A stretch of 64,000 nucleotides of DNA from contig NZ_JAEKIS010000005.1 of the NCBI RefSeq assembly GCF_017311415.1, forward strand, positions 235,029 to 299,028, in the 5' to 3' direction. A program made the translations under genes and the position numbers. Below the pieces are notes generated by a model. The model was not told the DNA's origin. It saw nothing but the letters and a program-made list of their open reading frames with translations, and did not search any database. This stretch comes from Salipiger abyssi. Its GTDB lineage: Bacteria; Pseudomonadota; Alphaproteobacteria; Rhodobacterales; Rhodobacteraceae. Shown one piece after another: positions 1-8,069 of the stretch (the stretch's first letter is position 1; every line of letters starts with the position of its first letter).

Positions 1-1083
1 GGGCGCGGCGAGATCGCGGATAAGCTGGTCTTCGGCAAGAGGGGCGGGGCCGAGCCGCGCCAGGATCTCGCTGTGCAGCGCGGCGGTCTCGCGCAGGCTG
101 CGGCGTTCCGGGGCGGCCTGCGGGACGGTGGGGGCACCTTCCGCCAGCGGCAGCTCAGGCTGCGGCGCGGCGGCGGCTGCCAGCGGGCCCAGCGCCTCGA
201 TCACATCTTCGGCATGGCGGACAAGCTGCGCGCCGTCGCGGATCAGGATGTTGCAGCCCCCGGCCCGCGCGTCGAGCGGATGGCCCGGCACCGCCAGCAC
301 CTCACGCCCCTGTTCGAGCGCGCAGCGCGCGGTGATCAGCGAGCCGGATTTCGCTGCCGCCTCGACCACCACACTGGCCCGCGCCATGCCCGAGACGATG
401 CGGTTGCGCGCCGGGAAGTGCCGCGCCTGCGGCTGCATCCCCATCGGCATTTCCGAGACCAGCGCGCCGCCCTGCGCGCGGATCTGCTCTGCCAGCCGGG
501 TGTTCTCCGAGGGGTAGAGCACATCGACGCCCCCCGCCAGCACCGCCACCGTACCGCTGTCGAGCGCGGCGAGATGCGCCGCCGCGTCGATGCCGCGCGC
601 CAGCCCGGAGACCACGGTAAAGCCCGCCTGCCCCAGCCCCTGCGCCAGGGCGCGCGCCATGCGGGTGCCGAGCGACGAGGCATTGCGCGCGCCGACCAGC
701 GCCACCATGGGTCGCGTCAGCGCCGCCGGGTCGCCCGTGACCCAAAGGAGCGGCGGCGGATCTGAGATATCGGAGAGCAGCGCGGGATAATCGGGCATGC
801 CGCGAAAGACCGGCTGCGCGCCATGGGCGCGGGCGGCCTTGAGCTCGGCCAGAACCACGCCTTCGGAGCAGATCCGGTAGTCGTCGACCCCGGCGGCGGC
901 GGCAACGCCGGGCAGCGCCTCGAGCGCCGCCTGTGCCATGCCGTGTTCGGACAAAAGCCGCCAGAACGTCGTGACCCCGACCCGACGAGAGCGCAAGAGA
1001 CGGAGCCAGGACAGCCGATCGTCTTCCGTGGTGGGTGGGAGTGGGGGGTGAGTGGAAGAATAGCTGTTGCTGTCCTCGGTCAT
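1..1083 (-). CDS. dprA: DNA-processing protein DprA (partial, 3' end outside window)
   Basis: DprA/Smf protects incoming single-stranded DNA and loads RecA during natural transformation. The frame opens at the ATG at 1083 and is still open at base 1, so 361 codons are present and only the end of the C-terminal winged helix is missing. Visible motifs, in order: an N-terminal helical part (DDRLSWLRLLRS), then the Rossmann-like core with VALVGARNASSLGTRMA, VSGLARGIDAAAH, KSGSLITARCALEQGREVL and VPGHPLDARAGGCN. A short linker follows, then HSEILARL, which begins the winged helix. It lies downstream of tldD and a small membrane gene on the same strand, with a 146-base gap that could hold its own promoter. 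The family call is firm; the exact start is less so. Confidence 0.93.
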   Translation of the reverse strand, partial: MTEDSNSYSSTHPPLPPTTEDDRLSWLRLLRSRRVGVTTFWRLLSEHGMAQAALEALPGVAAAAGVDDYRICSEGVVLAELKAARAHGAQPVFRGMPDYPALLSDISDPPPLLWVTGDPAALTRPMVALVGARNASSLGTRMARALAQGLGQAGFTVVSGLARGIDAAAHLAALDSGTVAVLAGGVDVLYPSENTRLAEQIRAQGGALVSEMPMGMQPQARHFPARNRIVSGMARASVVVEAAAKSGSLITARCALEQGREVLAVPGHPLDARAGGCNILIRDGAQLVRHAEDVIEALGPLAAAAAPQPELPLAEGAPTVPQAAPERRSLRETAALHSEILARLGPAPLAEDQLIRDLAAP

Positions 1084-1229
1084 CCCTGAGCCCCATCTGC
1101 TTGCAGGGATATCTCTAGCCCGAGTTTCCTTAATCAGTGGTAAACCAACTCGGAAAATCCCCGGCCTGGGCCAAAAAACACTGCCCTCTTTAAAAAAGAC
1201 CGCAAGCCCTCGGAACCGCGATCCGCGCG

Positions 1230-1670
1230 TCAATCCGCTGTTCGCCCAGCCAGAGGCCGGCGCAGGGCGGCGCCGTGTATCAAAGCCAGTATCGGCCCGA
1301 TCAGCGCCACGGACCACAGATCCAGCACCTCCGCCCAGAATGCGCCGATCGCCAGGCCGGCCAGCGCCACACTGAGCCAGCCGGCCATACCGCATCGCAT
1401 CATCACGTTGAGCAGGACAGCAAGCGGCAGATGACCCAGCCAGCTCATCAGGAACGACATGCCAAACAGCACGCCGAAGCTGCTCAGGACCATGCCCATA
1501 TCAGGCGAGAGTAACGCGAGGGCCTCCCCCGCGCCGATCAGAATCATCCCCGCGAATGCAGCCGCAATCACTGTCAGCGCGAAAGCGCCAAGATGCCGCG
1601 ACAGCCGGGCCCCGGGGCCCGGAACCGAACGCAGCGGATGCCAGCGGCGTTCAGGCCTGCGCACCGCCAA
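1230..1670 (-). CDS. Small integral membrane protein, function unknown
   Basis: A 146-residue hydrophobic protein. After a basic N-terminus (RRPERRWHPLR) there are about four likely membrane segments, near residues 28-50, 55-75, 78-100 and 100-135. Its start codon lies inside the last codons of tldD (20-base overlap, same strand), which suggests translational coupling and one transcript with tldD. I recognise no catalytic motif. The gene is probably real: its codon use matches the neighbours and the overlap with tldD is tight. It is followed by dprA on the same strand. Confidence 0.72.
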   Translation of the reverse strand: MAVRRPERRWHPLRSVPGPGARLSRHLGAFALTVIAAAFAGMILIGAGEALALLSPDMGMVLSSFGVLFGMSFLMSWLGHLPLAVLLNVMMRCGMAGWLSVALAGLAIGAFWAEVLDLWSVALIGPILALIHGAALRRPLAGRTAD

Positions 1671-3072
1671 CGGTCAGGCCCCCGATCATCACCGTCGGCT
1701 GGCCCACGCCCACCGGCACCCATTGCCCCTGCTTGCCGCAATTGCCCATGCCCGGATCGAGCACCATGTCGTTGCCGAGCGCGCGGATCTGTTGCAGCGC
1801 CGTGGCGCCGTCGCCGATCAGCGTGGCGCCCTTGACCGGGGCGCCGACCTTGCCGTTCTTCACCCGGTAGGCCTCGGTGCAGGAGAACACGAACTTGCCG
1901 TTGGTGATATCCACCTGACCGCCGCCGAAACCGACCGCCCAGATGCCGTCTTCAAGATCCGCGACGATATCGCCCGGATCGGTGTCGCCGCCCAGCATGT
2001 AAGTATTGGTCATGCGCGGCATCGGCGCATGGGCATAGCTTTCGCGGCGCCCGTTGCCGGTGGGCGTCACCCCCATCAGACGGGCGTTCTGCCGGTCCTG
2101 CATGTAGCCCACGAGCACGCCGTCCTCGATCAGCACGTTCTTTCCCGAAGGCGTGCCCTCGTCATCCACGGTGATCGAACCGCGCCGGTCGGGGATGGTG
2201 CCGTCGTCGAGAACCGTGACACCCGGCGCCGCGATGCGCTGCCCCATCAGCCCGGCAAAGGCCGAAGAGCCCTTGCGGTTGAAATCGCCCTCGAGCCCGT
2301 GGCCGATGGCCTCGTGCAGCAGGATGCCCGGCCAGCCCGGGCCAAGCACGATATCCATCACCCCCGCCGGCGCCGGCTCGGCACTCAGGTTGACCAGCGC
2401 GATGCGCAAAGCCTCGCGCGCCTTGCCCTGCCAGTCGGAAGGCTCAAGCAGCCCATCGAGCAGAAACCTCCCGCCGCCGGAGGCGCTGCCGGCCTCGCGG
2501 CGACCGTTCTCCTCGACGATCACGCTCACCGTGACGCGGGTCATCGGGCGCGTATCGGTGACCAGCGTGCCTTCGGGGCGCAGGATCGCCACCTCCTGAC
2601 AGCTCGCGGCGATGGTGGCGGTGACCTGCACCACGCGCTTGTCGAGCCCGCGCGCATAGGCGTCGATCTCGCGCAGCGTGTCGATCTTGACCGGAAAGGT
2701 CTGCCCGGCGATGGGGTCGGCATCGGTATAGAGGGTGCGGTTGGTGCCCGCGGGCGGCGGCGCCAGCACACCGCCGCCATCGCCCACCGCCAGCCGCGCG
2801 GTTTCCGAGGCGCGCGCAATGGCGCGTTCCGACAGCTCGGTCGCATGCGCATAACCGGCGACCTCACCTTTCACCGCGCGCAGGCCGAATCCCTCGGATG
2901 CGTCGTAGCTCGCGGTCTTGATTCGCCCGTCATCGAGCACCAGCGCCTCGGCGCGGCGGCGTTCCAGGAACAGCTCTCCGTCCTCGGCGCCGTCCAGCGC
3001 CGTGCGCAGCTGCGCCAGCGTCCGGTCGCGATCCAGCGCTGTTTCAAAGGGGCGAAAGGGGGCTTCGGCCAT
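1651..3072 (-). CDS. tldD: Metalloprotease TldD
   Basis: TldD is the zinc-binding half of the TldD/TldE (PmbA) protease, which trims modified peptides and antitoxins in the cytoplasm. At 473 residues it has the usual family length. The metal motif HEAIGH is at residues 253-258 within LLHEAIGHGLEGDFNRKGSS, followed by the family block IPDRRGSITVDDEGTP and the C-terminal GNCGKQGQWVPVGVGQPT. The partner tldE/pmbA is not in this window, which is common. It is divergent from ctaC. Its start at 3072 lies 17 bases from a perfect FNR-type site, so that site would fall in its promoter or leader. Confidence 0.96.
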   Translation of the reverse strand: MAEAPFRPFETALDRDRTLAQLRTALDGAEDGELFLERRRAEALVLDDGRIKTASYDASEGFGLRAVKGEVAGYAHATELSERAIARASETARLAVGDGGGVLAPPPAGTNRTLYTDADPIAGQTFPVKIDTLREIDAYARGLDKRVVQVTATIAASCQEVAILRPEGTLVTDTRPMTRVTVSVIVEENGRREAGSASGGGRFLLDGLLEPSDWQGKAREALRIALVNLSAEPAPAGVMDIVLGPGWPGILLHEAIGHGLEGDFNRKGSSAFAGLMGQRIAAPGVTVLDDGTIPDRRGSITVDDEGTPSGKNVLIEDGVLVGYMQDRQNARLMGVTPTGNGRRESYAHAPMPRMTNTYMLGGDTDPGDIVADLEDGIWAVGFGGGQVDITNGKFVFSCTEAYRVKNGKVGAPVKGATLIGDGATALQQIRALGNDMVLDPGMGNCGKQGQWVPVGVGQPTVMIGGLTVGGAQA

Positions 3073-3089
3073 GAGATACCTCGATTTAT

Positions 3090-3103
3090 TTGATCCAGAT
3101 CAA
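3090..3103. promoter_or_regulatory. FNR/FnrL-type site (TTGAT-N4-ATCAA)
   Basis: The sequence TTGATCCAGATCAA is a perfect dyad and matches the textbook FNR consensus exactly. It sits in the 190-base gap between divergent tldD and ctaC, 17 bases from the tldD start and 159 bases from the ctaC start. In Rhodobacteraceae the oxygen sensor FnrL uses this site, and the aa3 oxidase is known to respond to oxygen. Which gene it controls, and in which direction, is inference. Confidence 0.7.
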
Positions 3104-3262
3104 AAAAAGCGCCTTTTTGCCGCGCCAGACCTGCTTTATTTGATGCACGGATTGTGCTTTTTAAAGAGCGGAACTCAGAGGGGAGGAGGTCTCGCCCAGG
3201 CGCACCGCGCTGGATGTATCCTCCTGCGAACGAACAAGAACGACAACCGGATCAGGTGACAC

Positions 3263-4168
3263 ATGCGTAAGATTTCGATGCTGACGGGGCTTATGGCCAG
3301 CCTTCTGGCCGCGCCCGCCATCGCCCAGGACCTGGAAGTGGTGGGACGCCCGCATCAAGGTGGCCTGGGCTTCCAGCCCGCCGCGACAGAGCTGGCCCGC
3401 GACCTCCAATGGCTCGACGGCATGCTGCTCATCATCATCACGGCAATCACCCTGCTGGTGGTGGCACTGATGATCTTTGCCTTCATCCGCTTCAACCGCC
3501 GCGCCAACCCGACGCCGGCCAGCTTCACCCACAACACGCCGATCGAGGTGGCCTGGACCATCGGGCCGATCATCATCCTGGTGGTCATCGGCGCCTTCTC
3601 CCTGCCGGTGCTGTTCAAGCAGCAGGAGATCCCCGAGGGCGACGTGATCATCAAGGTGACGGGCTACCAGTGGTACTGGGGCTATGAATATGTCGGTCAG
3701 GAGCTGGCCTATGACAGCTACATGATCGGCCAGCCCTACACGCTGGAAGCCGAGGACGAAGAGGCCGGCGCCCAGGCCTATGTCTTCAGCCCGGCGATGG
3801 AAGCCAAACTCGAGCGCGCCGGCTATTCCAAGGACGACTGGCTGCTGGCCACCGACACCTCGGTCGTCGTGCCCGTGGGCGCCACCGTGGTGATGCAGGT
3901 CACCGGCGCCGACGTGATCCACTCCTGGACCATCCCCGCCTTCGGCGTGAAGCAAGACGCCGTGCCGGGCCGGATCGCCGAGCTGTGGTTCAATGCCGAG
4001 CGCGAGGGCGTCTATTTCGGCCAGTGTTCCGAGCTCTGCGGCATCTCGCACGCCTATATGCCGATCACCGTGAAGGTGGTCAGCCAGGAGGCCTATGACG
4101 CCTGGCTCGCCGCCTCGCAGGAAGACGGCGGCTATGTCGACGTCCGCCAGTTCCTGGCCAATTCCTGA
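3263..4168 (+). CDS. ctaC: Cytochrome c oxidase subunit II (aa3 type)
   Basis: This subunit accepts electrons from cytochrome c at the CuA centre of the aa3 oxidase, on the periplasmic face. The 301 residues begin with a signal peptide (cut after about ...APAIAQ). Two membrane helices follow (about 52-75 and 91-115), then the aromatic electron-entry segment [10 protein letters not shown]. The periplasmic cupredoxin domain carries the CuA ligands in [12 protein letters not shown] (C255, C259, H263, M266). An AGGTGA ribosome site precedes the ATG. It heads a five-gene operon with ctaB, a small ORF, ctaG and ctaE; subunit I (ctaD) is elsewhere, as is usual in this family. Confidence 0.98.
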   Translation: MRKISMLTGLMASLLAAPAIAQDLEVVGRPHQGGLGFQPAATELARDLQWLDGMLLIIITAITLLVVALMIFAFIRFNRRANPTPASFTHNTPIEVAWTIGPIIILVVIGAFSLPVLFKQQEIPEGDVIIKVTGYQWYWGYEYVGQELAYDSYMIGQPYTLEAEDEEAGAQAYVFSPAMEAKLERAGYSKDDWLLATDTSVVVPVGATVVMQVTGADVIHSWTIPAFGVKQDAVPGRIAELWFNAEREGVYFGQCSELCGISHAYMPITVKVVSQEAYDAWLAASQEDGGYVDVRQFLANS

Positions 4169-4233
4169 ACCTTCCCGGCGCGTCCCGCCCCGGGGCGCGC
4201 CACTGACGACCTGAAAGAGCCAAAGATCTTCGC

Positions 4234-5184
4234 ATGACCGATCTCAGCACCAACACCACCGTCACCGCATCCCAGCCCGGCGAGGCACAGTTCGGCGACT
4301 ATTTCGCCCTTCTGAAGCCCCGGGTGATGACGCTGGTGGTGTTCACGGCGCTGGTCGGTCTGCTGGCCGCGCCCACCCCCGTCCACCCGTTCATCGGCTT
4401 CTGCGCGATCCTGTTCATCGCCGTGGGCGGCGGCGCCTCGGGCGCGCTCAACATGTGGTGGGACGCCGATATCGACGCGGTGATGAAACGCACCGTCAAG
4501 CGCCCGATCCCCGCCGGCAGGGTACAGCCGCAGGAGGCGCTGGCCTTCGGTCTGGCGCTGTCGGTCTTCTCCTGCGTCTTCCTCGGCCTTGCCACCAACT
4601 GGCTGGCCGGTGGGCTGCTGGCCTTTACCATCTTCTTCTATGTCGTGATCTACACCATGTGGCTGAAGCGCTCGACGCCGCAGAACATCGTGATCGGCGG
4701 CGCCGCGGGCGCCTTCCCTCCGATGATCGGCTGGGCCGCGGCCACCGGCTCGGTGAGCGTCGAGGCGGTGCTGATGTTCTGCCTGACCTTCATGTGGACG
4801 CCGCCGCATTTCTGGGCGCTGGCGCTCTTCATGCGCTCCGATTACGACGATGCGGGCGTGCCGATGCTGACCGTGACCCACGGCCGCCGCGCCACCCGCG
4901 TGCATATCCTCGTCTATACCGTGCTGCTGGCGGCACTCGCCATCGGCACCGGCTTCACCGCCATCGGCGGGCCGGTCTATCTGGCCGTGGCGCTGGTGCT
5001 GAACGCGCTCTTCCTCAAGGGCGCCTGGGAGATCTTCCGCCGCGACGAAGCGGATTCGGAAGCGGACAATTTCAAAACCGAGAAACGCTTCTTCAAGCTC
5101 TCGCTGCTCTACCTCTTCGCGCATTTCGGCGCGATTCTGGCAGAGGCCGGGCTGGCGCAATTCGGGCTGGGAGGCTGGGCATGA
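4234..5184 (+). CDS. ctaB: Protoheme IX farnesyltransferase (heme O synthase)
   Basis: Adds a farnesyl group to heme B to give heme O, the precursor of the heme A used by the aa3 oxidase. The 316-residue protein is an UbiA-superfamily membrane prenyltransferase with about nine membrane segments. The aspartate-rich substrate motif [15 protein letters not shown] is visible, and the second conserved region includes [13 protein letters not shown] and [14 protein letters not shown]. It lies 65 bases after ctaC; that gap holds a GC-rich inverted repeat (GGCGCG...GCGCGCC). Its stop codon overlaps the start of the next small gene. Confidence 0.97.
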   Translation: MTDLSTNTTVTASQPGEAQFGDYFALLKPRVMTLVVFTALVGLLAAPTPVHPFIGFCAILFIAVGGGASGALNMWWDADIDAVMKRTVKRPIPAGRVQPQEALAFGLALSVFSCVFLGLATNWLAGGLLAFTIFFYVVIYTMWLKRSTPQNIVIGGAAGAFPPMIGWAAATGSVSVEAVLMFCLTFMWTPPHFWALALFMRSDYDDAGVPMLTVTHGRRATRVHILVYTVLLAALAIGTGFTAIGGPVYLAVALVLNALFLKGAWEIFRRDEADSEADNFKTEKRFFKLSLLYLFAHFGAILAEAGLAQFGLGGWA

Positions 5185-5357
5185 GCATCGCCAAGCAACA
5201 CGAGCTGCACAAACGCCGCTTTGGCCGCAATGTCGGGCTGGGGCTGGTGCTGGCGGCCTTCATCGTCATCGTTTTCGGCATGACCGTGGTGAAGGTGACC
5301 AACGGCAATTTCTCGGCGGCGCTTCAGGGCAACGCACAGGTGCAGAATGGCAACTGA
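5181..5357 (+). CDS. Small single-span protein of the cta operon (58 aa)
   Basis: A 58-residue protein: a basic, histidine-containing N-terminus ([12 protein letters not shown]), one membrane helix ([20 protein letters not shown]), then a short tail predicted to face the periplasm. It starts by ATGA overlap with the ctaB stop and ends inside ctaG (11-base overlap), so it is translationally coupled on both sides. Small proteins of this kind occur at the same place, between ctaB and ctaG, in related alphaproteobacterial oxidase operons. A role in oxidase assembly is inferred from position only. It resembles an isolated CtaG-type anchor but has no copper ligands. Confidence 0.8.
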   Translation: MSIAKQHELHKRRFGRNVGLGLVLAAFIVIVFGMTVVKVTNGNFSAALQGNAQVQNGN

Positions 5358-5931
5358 CGGCAAGAACAAGACGCTGCTCCAGCTGATCGGCGTGGTGGTC
5401 TTCATGGGCGCCATGGCCTGGGCGGCGGTGCCCTTCTATAACTGGTTCTGCCGGGTGACCGGCTTTGGCGGCACCACCAACGTGGCCGAGGGCCCTGCGG
5501 GCAAAATCCTCGACCGCACCATCAAGGTCCGCTTCGACGCCTCCAAGGCGCGCGGCTTCCCCTGGGAGTTCAAGCCGGCGCAGACAGAAATGACCCTGCG
5601 TATCGGCGAAGAGGGCCTGGCCTTTTACGAGGCTTACAACCCCACCGACCACCCGGTCGCCGGTCAGGCTGCCTACAATGTCTACCCCTATGAAGCCGGC
5701 GCCTTTTTCGACAAGATCGAATGCTTCTGCTTTACCGAGCAGGTGCTGATGCCGGGTGAGCGCGTGATGATGCCGGTGAGCTTTTTCGTCGATCCCGAGA
5801 TCGTCGAGGACCGCGATGCGAAATACACCAAGCATATCACGCTGAGCTACACTTTCTACGAGATCGACCTGCCCGAAGAGGCGCAGGCCGCGCTCGATAC
5901 CAAGACCGCGGACGAGAATTCCGTGAACTGA
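5347..5931 (+). CDS. ctaG: Cytochrome c oxidase assembly protein CtaG/Cox11
   Basis: A membrane-anchored copper chaperone that delivers copper to CuB of subunit I. The 194-residue protein has one N-terminal membrane helix ([21 protein letters not shown]), followed by a periplasmic immunoglobulin-like domain. The copper-binding pair is in [11 protein letters not shown], with the family block [11 protein letters not shown] after it. The start is chosen at 5347, which overlaps the preceding 58-residue gene. Length and motifs are normal for the family. Confidence 0.97.
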   Translation: MATDGKNKTLLQLIGVVVFMGAMAWAAVPFYNWFCRVTGFGGTTNVAEGPAGKILDRTIKVRFDASKARGFPWEFKPAQTEMTLRIGEEGLAFYEAYNPTDHPVAGQAAYNVYPYEAGAFFDKIECFCFTEQVLMPGERVMMPVSFFVDPEIVEDRDAKYTKHITLSYTFYEIDLPEEAQAALDTKTADENSVN

Positions 5932-5956
5932 ACGCCGATCCAACGAGGGAAACGAG

Positions 5957-6757
5957 ATGGCGCACGCTAAAAACCACGATTACCACATTCTGAACCCCTC
6001 CATCTGGCCGTTCATGGCCGCGGTGGCGGCGTTCGTCATGCTGTTCGGCACCGTGCTCTGGTTCCATGGCAGCGGCCCCTGGATCTTCCTCGCGGGCTTT
6101 GTCGGCGTGCTCTACGTGATGTTCGGCTGGTGGTCCGACGTGATCGCCGAAAGCCGCGTCGGCGATCACACCCCGGTGGTGCAGATCGGCCTGAAATACG
6201 GCTTTATCCTGTTCATCATGTCCGAGGTGATGTTCTTCTTCGCCTGGTTCTGGTCGTTCTTCAAACACGCGCTCTATCCGATGGGCCCGAACTCGCCGGC
6301 GGTCGACGGCGTCTGGCCGCCCGCCGGGATCGAGACTTTCGACCCCTGGCACCTGCCGCTGATCAACACCATGATCCTGCTCTGCTCGGGCTGCGCAGCG
6401 ACCTGGGCGCACCACGCGCTGGTGCATGAGAACAACCGCGAAGACATGAAATGGGGCCTGATCATCGCCATCGTTCTGGGCGCGATCTTCTCGGTCTTCC
6501 AGGCCTATGAGTACAGCCATGCGGCCTTTGGCTTCTCCGGCAACATCTATGGCGCCAACTTCTTCATGGCGACGGGTTTCCACGGCGCACATGTCATCAT
6601 CGGCACGATCTTCCTCTTCGTCTGCCTGCTGCGGCTGATGAAGGGCGATTTCACGCCGACCAAGCATATCGGTTTCGAGGCTGCCGCCTGGTACTGGCAC
6701 TTCGTCGATGTGGTGTGGCTCTTCCTCTTCGCCGCCGTCTATGTCTGGGGCGGCTGA
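5957..6757 (+). CDS. ctaE: Cytochrome c oxidase subunit III
   Basis: Core subunit III of the aa3 oxidase, with seven membrane helices in 266 residues. Family marks include [14 protein letters not shown] near the start, [25 protein letters not shown] and the C-terminal [24 protein letters not shown] ribosome site precedes the ATG. It is the last gene of the operon and is followed by a strong terminator. The surf1 gene often found next in related genomes is absent here. Confidence 0.98.
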   Translation: MAHAKNHDYHILNPSIWPFMAAVAAFVMLFGTVLWFHGSGPWIFLAGFVGVLYVMFGWWSDVIAESRVGDHTPVVQIGLKYGFILFIMSEVMFFFAWFWSFFKHALYPMGPNSPAVDGVWPPAGIETFDPWHLPLINTMILLCSGCAATWAHHALVHENNREDMKWGLIIAIVLGAIFSVFQAYEYSHAAFGFSGNIYGANFFMATGFHGAHVIIGTIFLFVCLLRLMKGDFTPTKHIGFEAAAWYWHFVDVVWLFLFAAVYVWGG

Positions 6758-6783
6758 GCTTCCTCGCGACAAGCGCAAAATAG

Positions 6784-6812
6784 AAAAGCGGGCCTTCATG
6801 GCCCGCTTTTTT
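6784..6812 (+). terminator. Rho-independent terminator of the cta operon
   Basis: AGCGGGCC, a five-base loop and GGCCCGCT, followed by a run of T. It lies 30 bases after the ctaE stop codon. Confidence 0.9.
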
Positions 6813-6833
6813 GTTGGATCGAGGCTCCGGTGT

Positions 6834-6926
6834 GGTGGGCAGATTGCCCACCCTACGACGTTTTCACGATGTCTTTGAGAGGCTTCCGCCCGATCGGTGC
6901 GTGTAGGGTGGGCAATCTGCCCACCG
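6834..6926. repeat. Inverted pair of dispersed palindromic repeats (REP/BIME-like)
   Basis: Two copies of a 24-base unit face each other: 6834-6857 (core GGTGGGCAGATTGCCCACC) and 6903-6926 (core GGTGGGCAATCTGCCCACC). They are separated by 45 bases. Each unit is itself a near-palindrome with a CCTACG/CGTAGG extension on one side. The pair lies between the convergent genes ctaE and the saccharopine reductase. The same unit recurs at 45662-45757 (pair) and 60557-60581 (single), and in degenerate form at 43108-43131. Confidence 0.85.
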
Positions 6927-6944
6927 CCCCCCGGACCGAACCTC

Positions 6945-8069
6945 TCAGAGCTGATCCACCAGCATCAATCGCTGCGCCAGCACCTGCACCTCGTCGAGCC
7001 AGCGCGTCACGAGTTTCGGATCCGACGGCGCCGCAGACACGCCCGGCGCGATCTCGCGGTTCAGCACCGCCTCGACCGCCAGCGATACCGGCACCGAGAC
7101 CAGCCGCCCCATGGCATTGCCGCGCGCATCTCCCCAGGCATCCATCACCCAGGTCTTGTGCCAGACCGGCACACCGTCCTTCTCCGCCTTCAGCGAGACG
7201 CAGAGCACCACCCGGTCGGGTTCCCCCTCCTCATAGGCGTTGGCCTCCAGCAGCTCGCCCGCCAGCTTCGCCAGCGCCGCGTCATCCGCCGTCTCGACCG
7301 TCTCGAAGACATCCTTCCACGCCTCCGCCCAGCCATTCAGCCGCAGCGTGCCGCGCACGAATTCCTTCACCTTCCAGCCCGGCTCGAACCCATATTGCGC
7401 CATGAAGGGCAGCGAGTCGCGGTTGGGATAGACCTCGAAACTCTCCGGCGGGTCGAGCGGCGCGTCGTAGCGCCCCAGCGCCTCCCAGGGGCGCGACACC
7501 TCCAGCTCCGAGAACTGCCGGATCGAGCGCGACGGCGAACGCAGTGCCTTCAGCACCCCCACCGGCGCCCAGGAGAACTTGTAGCGAAACGCGTTGGCCT
7601 CTTTCGGCACGCCGCCGCAATAACTCACGAAGCTCAGCGCGTTCTCCGCGTCGAAAGCCTCCGACTCGCGATAGGCGCGCACCAGATCGTGGGCCATCAG
7701 GTGGTCGATCCCCGGGTCGAGACCGACCTCGTTGACCAGCGCCACGCCCGCCGCCCTGGCCTTGTCCTCCAGCGCCCGCATCTCCGGCGCGATATAGCTC
7801 GACGAGACGAAATGCGCGCCCTTGGCGATGGCAATCTCCGCCAGCGGCACATGCCAGTCGGCGGGCAGCATCGAAACCACCACATCGCCGGGCTGCACCG
7901 CCGCCTCGACCGCCTCGGGCGCAAAGGCGAGGATCCGGTTGGTCAGATCGCCCACCGCCTCGCGCGCCTTGGTCTCGGTGCGGTTCCACACCATGACATC
8001 GTGCCCGGCCTCGATCAGGCGTCGCAGCCCCGGGATCGAAGAAAGCCCCGTTCCGCACCAGTGAATCAT
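6945..8069 (-). CDS. Saccharopine dehydrogenase, L-glutamate-forming (LYS9/reductase type)
   Basis: Catalyses the interconversion of saccharopine with aminoadipate semialdehyde and glutamate. The 374-residue protein shows the N-terminal dinucleotide fold (HWCGTGLSSIPGLRRLIEAGHDVMVWNR) and the typical stretch NEVGLDPGIDHLMAHDL. SYCGGVPKEANAFRYKFSWAP follows, which is the substrate region of saccharopine reductases. Its ATG overlaps the stop of the next gene upstream by ATGA, so the two are coupled. Bacteria of this group make lysine by the diaminopimelate route, so a role in lysine breakdown or osmotic response is more likely than biosynthesis; that is inference. Confidence 0.88.
   Translation of the reverse strand: MIHWCGTGLSSIPGLRRLIEAGHDVMVWNRTETKAREAVGDLTNRILAFAPEAVEAAVQPGDVVVSMLPADWHVPLAEIAIAKGAHFVSSSYIAPEMRALEDKARAAGVALVNEVGLDPGIDHLMAHDLVRAYRESEAFDAENALSFVSYCGGVPKEANAFRYKFSWAPVGVLKALRSPSRSIRQFSELEVSRPWEALGRYDAPLDPPESFEVYPNRDSLPFMAQYGFEPGWKVKEFVRGTLRLNGWAEAWKDVFETVETADDAALAKLAGELLEANAYEEGEPDRVVLCVSLKAEKDGVPVWHKTWVMDAWGDARGNAMGRLVSVPVSLAVEAVLNREIAPGVSAAPSDPKLVTRWLDEVQVLAQRLMLVDQL

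Noticed and set aside
1459..3093. Plus-strand open frame of 544 codons antisense to tldD
   Set aside because: It mirrors tldD and has the composition typical of antisense frames, with no motifs and no ribosome site.
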